Source: a virus
Strand: one strand, 5' to 3'
Virus record (IMG/VR): IMGVR_UViG_3300031758_000010
Location: 1-64,000 of that record
Length of the DNA: 64,000 bases
A model generated the notes under the pieces. It did no database searches and was not told the origin of the DNA. It saw only the letters and a list, made by a program, of their open reading frames with translations. The stretch's first letter is position 1, and each line of letters starts with the position of its first letter. Positions 52,670-61,242 of this stretch are shown piece by piece. The position numbers were made by a program, and so were the translations under genes.

Positions 52670-55530
52670 TGGCTTCATATTGTGGACTTTCATTTGAAAT
52701 ACAAGTTACTGGAGATTGTTCTAACACAAGTTCGGGTTCTTTTAGCGTTGCAATAAACGGAAATGCTCCTGATTATACTATTCAGTTTATATCCCCGACC
52801 ACTGATGTTTATTATTTAGGTAATAATGTTACCGCAACAACCTTCACATCATTATCGGCGGGAACATATGTATTTGAGGTAATTGATTCTTGTTTGACCG
52901 CTGGAACTCCAAATATAGGGTCAGCCTACATTTCAAGCGGAACTACTGTTACCTGTATTGATATATCTAATACTTCATACGATACGAATAATGGCTCGAT
53001 AACTGCCCAAACATCAAATTTCTATAATGTTAGTAGTTTTTATTTATATGATTATTATAATGGATATATAACTTCAGGGAATTCATTTTTTGATTATTTT
53101 ATATTTGATTCATTATCTGCGTCAACATATTACGTTATTGCTGACGACGGAGGAGGATGTACAGGTCAATCTGAAACTGTAATTATTAAAAGTTCAACTA
53201 CATTTGATTACGGTTTTTATGTTATTAATGAATCAGGATGTAACATAAATAATGGTAAAATTTTTATAACAGGACTAACAGGCAACGGTCCATATACTTA
53301 TCTATGGAATAATGGACAAACAACATCATCAATTAGTGGGTTAAGTGCTGGTGGTTATACAGTTTCGGTTACCGATAAAGATTCAGTCGAATTAAAAAAA
53401 GGTACTACGGTAAACAAAGTGCCTAGGTTATCTTATGTTACTAATCTACAAACCGCGCCATCTTGCTATGGTAGTGACGGTCAACTTACATATATTATTA
53501 GTGGAGGAACTCCTCCATATAACTACCAACTTTCTAATGGTATAACAAATGTAAGTTTTTTAACCAGTATAACAATACCTAATCTTTCCGCCGGAGATTA
53601 TACTATGACGGTTACCGATGCTGGAACATGCGTTGTGACGACTAATTTTTCACTTTTATCCCCTAAAGGGCTTAATGTTGTATCGGTAAACACCACAACC
53701 GCAACTTGTGATTTAAACAATGGAACAGTTTCGATAAGATTAGTTGGTGGTTCACCACCTTATACGTATGTATTGACTAACCAAAATGGAAAAACTACAA
53801 ACTACACTACTCAAAATCAATCACAAATATTTTCTAATTTATATGAGGGTGAATATACTTTATCAATTAGTGACTTAGGCCCATGTACATTTGAAGAAAC
53901 GGTTACAATTGGAAGTGTAAATAGTTTTCAAATTAATACTAATGTTTATGATATTACTTGTAGTAATGAATATGGTAGTGTTGGTATTGAAGTAGTTGGG
54001 GATGGTGTATCTCCGTATACTTATCAAATAACAGGAAAACCGTCAGTCACTAAAAATCAAAAAGAAATGGTTTTTGAGTATTTGGATGAGGGTTCCTATT
54101 TAGTACAAGTTATCGATTCATCAGGATGTACACAAACTACTAATGTTTATGTCGGTAGCGGTAATAAAGTCAATTTTAATTATTTAACTAAAAAAACTAA
54201 AGATGGTGTTGACGGTAAAATTGATTTGTATATTACTCAAGGGACTCCTCCCTTTGAAATAGTTTGGAGTGATAATGTTGGAGGTCAAACCGGTAAAACT
54301 TTAACTAATTTGTCTGCAGGCACATATGATGTCACGGTTACCGATGGTAATGGATGTGCCCAAACAAGAAGTCTTGATGTTGGAGGAACTAACTTAATTT
54401 CGTCATATCAAATTTACAATGTTTGTGACAGTGATTTATCCAATAGTGGTGAAGTTCTTAAGAAAGGACTCCAACAAATGTTATTAGAAGGTTTTTATGA
54501 TTTAACATATGGTGATAATAATTGCGTACTTAATCAAGCTATTTTTACTGCCATAGTTAACTTAAGTGGGATAACATCAACCGCGCAATTCTATACTACT
54601 GAGTCATTAAATGATTTTCCATTTGATAATGATTTTTATACAGTTGTCGAACAAATATTATTAACATATGATGGTATTGATAATGTTATTTTTAATTCTA
54701 ATACAAATCAAGTAGTTATTAATACAGGATGTGGAGACCAAAATGTATCACTAATTGATTTTCCAATACAAGTTTCAGTACAGATAGATTATGATATAAC
54801 GTGTGAAAGTTGTGATGGTGCTTCAGTATTACCATTCTTCCCATATGTTGTCATGGATTATGGAATCTATGGATTTGACCCTCAAAACAGAATTTTCTTA
54901 GAATTGCCCGAGAGCGATAAATATACGTCTATTTTAGGTGCAACAAGAAGTCCTGATAATAGTAAATTATGGGTTTTAAATGACACTGGAAATAGTATTT
55001 TCGAATATGATGTAATATCCTTAATACCTTATATAGTTACATTTAACAGAGAAATTAATTTAAGTTCAACAATTAGTCGAGCATTAACTTATGTGAATTC
55101 TACCACATTATATGGAGGTAATGATTCATCACAATACATCTCTTCAATTGACCTAATAAACGGAAATGTTGCCAATGGTATTTTCTTGAGTACGGTTCCA
55201 TTTACGGTTGTTGATAATACTTTACTTATTAATTTATCAGGTAATACAATAGTATTGACACATGATATTGATGGATTCCAGTATATTAGACAGTATGATT
55301 CGGTAAGTAATCTTTTAGTTGAAATTAACCTTCCAGCAACTATAGGGTACACAATGTATGAATATGATTCGGTATTTTATTTAGTCGATTTGGGTAATTA
55401 TCAAGTCTATTCTATTTTAACAACTTCACCATACACATTAACACCTGAATTTATAATAGAACCACCTGTAACTACTAACACATTTATCATGTCACAAATA
55501 AACACTTATGTAACAACTAATTTCACATAA
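52669..55530 (+). CDS. Tail adhesin with SprB repeats and a propeller-like C-terminus, 953 aa
   Basis: About seven repeats of 80-90 residues (residues 1-575) follow the SprB pattern: GGTPPYxY, a NGxTT-like turn, an LSAGxYTVxVTD strand and GC at the end. SprB is the gliding adhesin of flavobacteria, and this repeat family is mainly found in Bacteroidota. Residues about 725-950 have recurring KLWVLNDTGNSIFEYD-type segments, suggesting a beta-propeller. No signal peptide is present, so the protein is more likely a virion part than a secreted one. A role in receptor binding is inferred. It starts one base inside the previous gene. Confidence 0.75.
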   Translation: MASYCGLSFEIQVTGDCSNTSSGSFSVAINGNAPDYTIQFISPTTDVYYLGNNVTATTFTSLSAGTYVFEVIDSCLTAGTPNIGSAYISSGTTVTCIDISNTSYDTNNGSITAQTSNFYNVSSFYLYDYYNGYITSGNSFFDYFIFDSLSASTYYVIADDGGGCTGQSETVIIKSSTTFDYGFYVINESGCNINNGKIFITGLTGNGPYTYLWNNGQTTSSISGLSAGGYTVSVTDKDSVELKKGTTVNKVPRLSYVTNLQTAPSCYGSDGQLTYIISGGTPPYNYQLSNGITNVSFLTSITIPNLSAGDYTMTVTDAGTCVVTTNFSLLSPKGLNVVSVNTTTATCDLNNGTVSIRLVGGSPPYTYVLTNQNGKTTNYTTQNQSQIFSNLYEGEYTLSISDLGPCTFEETVTIGSVNSFQINTNVYDITCSNEYGSVGIEVVGDGVSPYTYQITGKPSVTKNQKEMVFEYLDEGSYLVQVIDSSGCTQTTNVYVGSGNKVNFNYLTKKTKDGVDGKIDLYITQGTPPFEIVWSDNVGGQTGKTLTNLSAGTYDVTVTDGNGCAQTRSLDVGGTNLISSYQIYNVCDSDLSNSGEVLKKGLQQMLLEGFYDLTYGDNNCVLNQAIFTAIVNLSGITSTAQFYTTESLNDFPFDNDFYTVVEQILLTYDGIDNVIFNSNTNQVVINTGCGDQNVSLIDFPIQVSVQIDYDITCESCDGASVLPFFPYVVMDYGIYGFDPQNRIFLELPESDKYTSILGATRSPDNSKLWVLNDTGNSIFEYDVISLIPYIVTFNREINLSSTISRALTYVNSTTLYGGNDSSQYISSIDLINGNVANGIFLSTVPFTVVDNTLLINLSGNTIVLTHDIDGFQYIRQYDSVSNLLVEINLPATIGYTMYEYDSVFYLVDLGNYQVYSILTTSPYTLTPEFIIEPPVTTNTFIMSQINTYVTTNFT

Positions 55531-55531
55531 A

Positions 55532-58153
55532 ATGACGGCTTTTTGTGGTCTATATATAACATCTGAATGTTTTGGTCAAATTCAAGCATCTCAAGACGGG
55601 ATGTATAATGGTAGACCTCAGTATTTCTTTTCAATAACTTACAATGGTAATTTAATTAATGGTTGGATTTATTGGAGTCCTGATGATAATAGTTGGTTTG
55701 TCCAAGATTTATCTACCAATCAAAATATAAGTTATTTACCATTCGATAGGGTTCATCCAAACGGAACTTATTTGGAATGGGAAAATGTTTCACTATTAAG
55801 TTATGGTTGTTTAACTAATTCAACATCATTTGAAACTGATTGGTTTTCAGAATGTCCACCAACTTATTTTGAATTTTGTTGCCCCAAAGAAAGTCAACCT
55901 GAAAATTTTATTGGATTACAAAGTTTTGAATACTATGGTTACATTGATAGTGTTTTTTATTTAGAATCACCACAATTTAGTGGATGTGCAACGGTAATTG
56001 AAGGGCCAATACCTAGTAGTTCAGTTATTTATAACTCAGTTGATTTAACAACCCAATACGATAGATGTAATACTTGTACTGGAAGCACACAACCCTGTTA
56101 TTCACAACCAATTTATACAACACCAACACCGATAAGTCCATTAACCGCTGATACAGGATGTGGAGTTAATTATGTTTTAGTTAACGAATGTCAAGTTATA
56201 ACTGTAAGTCCATTGTCGGTTTTATGTTCTGTAACTAATGTGTCAACATATGGTGGGAATGACGGTTCGATAGAATTATTAATAAGTGGAGGAACTCCTC
56301 CATATACGATAAGTTGGGATAACGGGTATTCAACTCCAATTATCAATAATTTAATCTCAGGTTCCTATAGATACACGGTTACAGATTATTATGGTGATTT
56401 TACTGTTTCAAATGCATGTTCAGTTGGACAATTACCAATGCCGACACCGGTCCCAAATCCATCTAATTTCTGTTTAACAGTTAATATTGATGGTCAGATA
56501 TTTAAGATTCAATTTGAACCTTTTTTACCATATACAGGTGGAATACCGGCTTACAAGGGATATGATGCAAATGGAGAATGGGTATATGATTTAGTTTTTT
56601 ATACCGATTCTTTAAGATGGATGTTAGACGGTCCTATAACTGCCGGTGACTTAGTTAACTATGACCCTAGTTATCCACCATTAAATGGTTGGGAATGGTT
56701 AAATCCTGGTATCGGGATTGCAAATGGTGTTGTTGGAGATTGTCAAAACAACGGTAATTTTTGTATGACGATTAATGTAGATTCTTTCGCAACACAGCCA
56801 TATAAAATTTATTTTAATGAATATGGGGAAGCAAATGGTAAACCAATGTGGATTGACAATTTAGACCAATACCAAATCTCATGGAGTGAGAACTCACAAA
56901 ATTCATCTTGGATTTTACAGGGATTACCTGAGTACGCAACATTTACTTTAATTAATTCTAACCCATCAATTCCCCCCACAAATCAGTGGTTTGTTAATGG
57001 TAAAAATGGAGAGGCGATAATTACATATGATAATTGTTTTAGTTCTACTATTTGTGCTACTATTTCTGATTTATGTGAAACTGAAAGTATTGAATTAGTG
57101 TCAGGTGAATTAATTAATGGACAACAAAGTTGGTCAGGACAATTACCTTGTGGTAATGTCGGAACATGGTCTATATATTATGATAATGTGAATAATCAAT
57201 GGGTTACAGATGGGTTGGATTCAGTTGCAACTAATGACGCTATAAATTATAATAATGTTTATTTGGGACCATTTGGTTATTACAACACTAATGGATACTA
57301 TAATCTTTTTGTTACCGATGGAAATTGTAATTCACAAGGTAATCTAAAAATGGTTGTTACATATAATGACCCAATTTCAGATAGTGACGGGGGTATAGTT
57401 TTAGAAGTCGAAGGAGGTAATCCCCCATATCAATATTCCATAGATAACGGAACAACGTATCAAAATTTTCCAATTTTTTCAAATTTAAAATTTGGAACTT
57501 ATGTCGTTACAGTTAAGGATGTTAATGGTTTAATAATTAAACAAAGTATAATATTACAAAAACCACCACAGATAGTAACATATGAGGTTTCTTTGAACAC
57601 TACATCTAGACGAACAGTAAATACCGTCACTACGACAACTGTGGAATATACAACAACATTAAAAGTCACACCGCCATTACCTAGCGGTGTTACAATAAAC
57701 TTTAATCTAACTCACAATGATGTTTATAAAGTATCTCCTTCAGAATCGGCGTCTTCGTTAACCCTCGGAACAATATTATTGAAAAATAATGAAGAAATTT
57801 CAATTGATGATACTATAACAGGTAATTATACTTACTCTAACACACTTTTATCTTGTCAGTCAAATTTAGTTTATGTTACTGCAACAACTAATGATTGGTA
57901 TAATTTATCAGTTACATATGGTGATAATATTATTATAACCACAACGGTTACTAATGTTAAGAATGGTAAATACCCTTGTTATCTTGCCGAAAATAACGAA
58001 TTATATTCTTTATCAAACTTAAGAATTAATGGGTGTAGTAACTGTAAAACGTCAAATCAGGATTCTCCACCACCTATAAGTCAAACACCAACTAAAACCC
58101 CAACACCAACTCCTACACCATCTAAACCAGCGACTACATCACCAGGTATATAA
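55532..58153 (+). CDS. Tail adhesin with four copies of a Trp-rich domain and Thr-Pro tail, 873 aa
   Basis: A domain of roughly 90-100 residues appears about four times: NGRPQYFF...WIYWSPDDNSWFVQ near residue 30, PYTGGIPAYKGYDANG near 330, NGKPMWIDN...SSWILQG near 430, and NGQQSWSG...NNQWVTDG near 530. I do not recognise it as a named family. Two SprB-like units also occur (GGTPPYTISWDNG near 250, GGNPPYQYSIDNG near 630). The C-terminus ends in a Thr-Pro-Lys-Ser linker. The start MTAFCGL resembles MASYCGL of the upstream gene. Probably a fibre or adhesin part. Confidence 0.7.
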   Translation: MTAFCGLYITSECFGQIQASQDGMYNGRPQYFFSITYNGNLINGWIYWSPDDNSWFVQDLSTNQNISYLPFDRVHPNGTYLEWENVSLLSYGCLTNSTSFETDWFSECPPTYFEFCCPKESQPENFIGLQSFEYYGYIDSVFYLESPQFSGCATVIEGPIPSSSVIYNSVDLTTQYDRCNTCTGSTQPCYSQPIYTTPTPISPLTADTGCGVNYVLVNECQVITVSPLSVLCSVTNVSTYGGNDGSIELLISGGTPPYTISWDNGYSTPIINNLISGSYRYTVTDYYGDFTVSNACSVGQLPMPTPVPNPSNFCLTVNIDGQIFKIQFEPFLPYTGGIPAYKGYDANGEWVYDLVFYTDSLRWMLDGPITAGDLVNYDPSYPPLNGWEWLNPGIGIANGVVGDCQNNGNFCMTINVDSFATQPYKIYFNEYGEANGKPMWIDNLDQYQISWSENSQNSSWILQGLPEYATFTLINSNPSIPPTNQWFVNGKNGEAIITYDNCFSSTICATISDLCETESIELVSGELINGQQSWSGQLPCGNVGTWSIYYDNVNNQWVTDGLDSVATNDAINYNNVYLGPFGYYNTNGYYNLFVTDGNCNSQGNLKMVVTYNDPISDSDGGIVLEVEGGNPPYQYSIDNGTTYQNFPIFSNLKFGTYVVTVKDVNGLIIKQSIILQKPPQIVTYEVSLNTTSRRTVNTVTTTTVEYTTTLKVTPPLPSGVTINFNLTHNDVYKVSPSESASSLTLGTILLKNNEEISIDDTITGNYTYSNTLLSCQSNLVYVTATTNDWYNLSVTYGDNIIITTTVTNVKNGKYPCYLAENNELYSLSNLRINGCSNCKTSNQDSPPPISQTPTKTPTPTPTPSKPATTSPGI

Positions 58154-58167
58154 AAAAACAAATGGTA

Positions 58168-58174
58168 TATTTAT
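58168..58174 (+). promoter_or_regulatory. Late-promoter-like element for 801-aa gene
   Basis: TATATTTATAAG, 5 nt before the ATG at 58180; another near-leaderless case. Confidence 0.5.
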
Positions 58175-58179
58175 AAGAA

Positions 58180-60585
58180 ATGGGATACATAATTAAAAAT
58201 ACTTCAGGTTTAATAAATTCAAGACTTACTGATACAGGTAGGAAAAAATTATCACAGGGTAATTTTAATATATCCTATTTCCAAATTGGTGATAGTGAGG
58301 TAACATATAATACCTTACCTGACACATATAATCAATTCGATACAATGATTTTAGAACCCGGGTTCAATTCCCAAAATTCGGCTGGGGTTCCTGAATCTAA
58401 TAAACAATATGTTAAATACCCTTACTATGTTAGTGGTTCACAAGGGAATACATATGGAATTCCATTTATGGATTCTAAAATAAGTGATGTTTTTAATACC
58501 GCGGCTTTACGAGGATTTTTTTACGCCGATTTAACTCAAGACCCATTAGTTTGGAGCGCTTTAACTAGTTCTGATATATCTATTAATACAAATTACATTA
58601 TCGATATGACCACTTTAACAGGTGGAACAGGAACAACTTATGGAGTAATCTATGATTCATGTAATGAGAGTATTTGTAGATTACCACAAGCCGGTGATAT
58701 TGTTACTATATATTTTAATGGAGTTGGTGAGGGAAATTGTAGTTGTGAAATAGTTCCTACACCAACACCAACACCATCGGCAACACCTGCCGCAGAACCT
58801 TGCTATACATGTGACCCATGTGAAACCCCAAAACCAACACCCACACCATCGGGTACCCCGTGTTTACCAACACCACCTAGAGTAGTTTGTACTCCACCAC
58901 AACCAACACAGTGTGTCATGTCTATGACAAATTGTTATCCGATTTTAACTTATAGAATAATTTCTTTCTGTAATAACACTATAGAACTTGATAGACCTCT
59001 ACCAAACTTTGATTACTTCCTAAATGGTTGTTATGGTAGAATCATGATTTACCCATCAGGTATGACTCAGTTGTATGATAGTACAACACCACGACCTCAT
59101 TGGAATGACGATGTTATTAATTTTGAATCGGTTTGTGATGTTGACCAAAAAGATGTAAGAATTTGGAATATGAATATTCCTTGGTCAGAAAATCCGGCTG
59201 GTTTAATCTCAAGTACATATGTTGATTATACGGGGTTTGGTTCAAAACAGTACTTAGGGTCGAAAGAATATTATGGGTATGCTTCAGATTCGGGTCAGAC
59301 AGATAGTAGTTATGTATTTTTCTATAATTCATTTGATGAAAGACAAACTGTTTTACCAAAAGACCAAAAGGCAATTGCTATCATACATTATACTAACTAT
59401 ACAATTGATTTCTTCTATGGTGAAAAATTTGCAATGAGACCTCATGATGACACTAATCCCGTAGATACAACTGGAGAGGCTCGAAATTTTAGATTACATA
59501 TACCATGGTTAATGTGGCACAAATCCCCCGAATGTTGTAGTGGACAAACTTTTTGGGTTGACCCACCTAACTTCGATGGATTAGACCTTTTCCAAGTACA
59601 ATATTTACAATCTACTAAAAATAGTGATATGAACACACCTGGATTAAGATATTTCCATCTTTGGGATGAAAATCCTAATTCTGATGGTTATCCAAGTAGA
59701 ATTGGTAAAGTGTTTCCTGATGACAAAATTATAATTATTGATGATGAAGAGATAATAGCTGCAATGTCATACAAATCTAATCGAAATTGGACATTACCGG
59801 CTCCTCGAGTAACACTGATAACACCAAATACTTGTAATACGGAAGGAGAATCAGATGTCGGATTGTTAAGTGCTAATACGGAATATGTTTATGTGACGTA
59901 TCTATTAACTAATAGTAGTACGTTTACTAACTTCCTACATTGTAATTACTATGTGAGAATACAAGGACCAAACTTAGATTGTTCAACTTCAGGTTCTCAG
60001 AACATAGCAATTAGATTTGGTAATGAATTTAATTGTTTGAATACTCCTGAAGAAAGTCCTGCGGATGTTAATGGATTTATTGCCGACGGATTTTATGTTT
60101 TAGTTCAAAAAGTAACAGGAGATACTAGACCAAATTCATCCGAATGGAGAATTATTGATAAAACGTCCGATTTATCCTCTTATTTGGTAAATAATTATAT
60201 AACATCAAATGGTATGTCAAGTGTAACATTTACAATTACAAATGATGAATACAATGGGGCGGCTTATTACGATTTAAATGATTATATACCATTGGTACCA
60301 ATTAATCCAACAGGGATTACTTTAAATTTTGGAGATGAATATTATTTCTACGGTTCATTAGAAACAGATATACAAGCAACAATATATGAAATGAGATATA
60401 AGGTTAACTTGGGGTCTGCGGATTTCCAAAATACAAGTAACCCGACTTGGACACCAGGTACGTCTTCGTACATAACTGACATTGGCCTTTACGATTTAGA
60501 TAAAAATCTTATGATTATATCAAAAATGCAATCACCTGTTTTAAGAACAGGACTACAGCAGTTTTTGATAAAGTTCGATTTTTAA
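58180..60585 (+). CDS. Tail fibre/baseplate outer protein with Thr-Pro linker, 801 aa
   Basis: The N-terminus has RLTDTGRKKLSQGNFNI then YFQIGDSEV, a start shared by many phage baseplate-attached fibre proteins. Residues about 190-250 form a Thr/Pro/Cys linker (PTPTPTPSATP, then several Cys). The C-terminus has ITDIGLYDLDKNLMIISK, a strand-turn found at fibre ends or wedge proteins. The TATTTAT element ends 5 nt before the ATG. T4 gp8/gp10-like functions are possible but unproven. Confidence 0.65.
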   Translation: MGYIIKNTSGLINSRLTDTGRKKLSQGNFNISYFQIGDSEVTYNTLPDTYNQFDTMILEPGFNSQNSAGVPESNKQYVKYPYYVSGSQGNTYGIPFMDSKISDVFNTAALRGFFYADLTQDPLVWSALTSSDISINTNYIIDMTTLTGGTGTTYGVIYDSCNESICRLPQAGDIVTIYFNGVGEGNCSCEIVPTPTPTPSATPAAEPCYTCDPCETPKPTPTPSGTPCLPTPPRVVCTPPQPTQCVMSMTNCYPILTYRIISFCNNTIELDRPLPNFDYFLNGCYGRIMIYPSGMTQLYDSTTPRPHWNDDVINFESVCDVDQKDVRIWNMNIPWSENPAGLISSTYVDYTGFGSKQYLGSKEYYGYASDSGQTDSSYVFFYNSFDERQTVLPKDQKAIAIIHYTNYTIDFFYGEKFAMRPHDDTNPVDTTGEARNFRLHIPWLMWHKSPECCSGQTFWVDPPNFDGLDLFQVQYLQSTKNSDMNTPGLRYFHLWDENPNSDGYPSRIGKVFPDDKIIIIDDEEIIAAMSYKSNRNWTLPAPRVTLITPNTCNTEGESDVGLLSANTEYVYVTYLLTNSSTFTNFLHCNYYVRIQGPNLDCSTSGSQNIAIRFGNEFNCLNTPEESPADVNGFIADGFYVLVQKVTGDTRPNSSEWRIIDKTSDLSSYLVNNYITSNGMSSVTFTITNDEYNGAAYYDLNDYIPLVPINPTGITLNFGDEYYFYGSLETDIQATIYEMRYKVNLGSADFQNTSNPTWTPGTSSYITDIGLYDLDKNLMIISKMQSPVLRTGLQQFLIKFDF

Positions 60586-60588
60586 TTT

Positions 60589-61188
60589 ATGAAAAAATCT
60601 TTAAAGGAAAGTCCAAAAATTCTTGGACTTGATGTATCTACGAGTACAATAGGATGGGCGTTATTTGATATTATGTCTAAAGAGTTATTAGAGTTAACTC
60701 ATATATCCCCTAGACCAAAACCTAAAACTGAGAATAAGATACATGAACTATTATCTAAGGCTGAAATATTCAGAACAAAGTTATTACAGTACAAAGATTT
60801 AGGTATTACTAATGTGGTAATCGAAGAGCCATTACTTAATTCGAATAATGTTTATACCATAGGTACATTATTGAGATTTAATACTCTGATTACTAAAGAA
60901 ATATACGATGTTTTAGGAATAGTACCCGAATTTATTTCAACTTATAATTCAAGAAAAAATGCGTTTCCTGAGTTAGTTCAAAAAAACGACAAAGGTAAAC
61001 ATGTATTGTTTGGAGGATTACCTAAAGATATTGATAAAAAACAAATTATATGGGATTTGGTTGCTAAACGAGAACCTCAGATTCAATGGCAATATACTAA
61101 AAACAATACTCTTAAAAAAGAGAATTTTGACCAATCGGATGCTTATTGTTGTGTTCTTGGTTATATGAATCAAGAAAAAGTTTGGTAA
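60589..61188 (+). CDS. RuvC-like Holliday junction resolvase, 199 aa
   Basis: RNase H-fold nuclease that should cut branched DNA, the job of T4 gp49 before packaging. Acidic residues are in place: Asp15 in LGLDVSTSTIGWAL, Glu79/Glu80 in VVIEEP, and Asp181/Asp184 in FDQSDAYCC near the C-terminus. Length is like bacterial RuvC (about 170-200 aa) and unlike T4 gp49, which has a different fold. It starts 3 bases after the fibre gene and ends at the bidirectional terminator, the only DNA-metabolism gene in this tail run. Confidence 0.88.
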   Translation: MKKSLKESPKILGLDVSTSTIGWALFDIMSKELLELTHISPRPKPKTENKIHELLSKAEIFRTKLLQYKDLGITNVVIEEPLLNSNNVYTIGTLLRFNTLITKEIYDVLGIVPEFISTYNSRKNAFPELVQKNDKGKHVLFGGLPKDIDKKQIIWDLVAKREPQIQWQYTKNNTLKKENFDQSDAYCCVLGYMNQEKVW

Positions 61189-61212
61189 TCAAAATAAAAT
61201 ATTAAATAATTT

Positions 61213-61242
61213 AACCACGTATTAAGTACGTGGTTTTTTTTT
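61213..61242. terminator. Bidirectional terminator between convergent genes
   Basis: Stem AACCACGTA / TACGTGGTT, five-base loop, with a T-run on the plus side and A-rich sequence on the other. It serves the RuvC-like gene and the minus-strand LRR adhesin, whose stop codon touches it. Confidence 0.78.
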
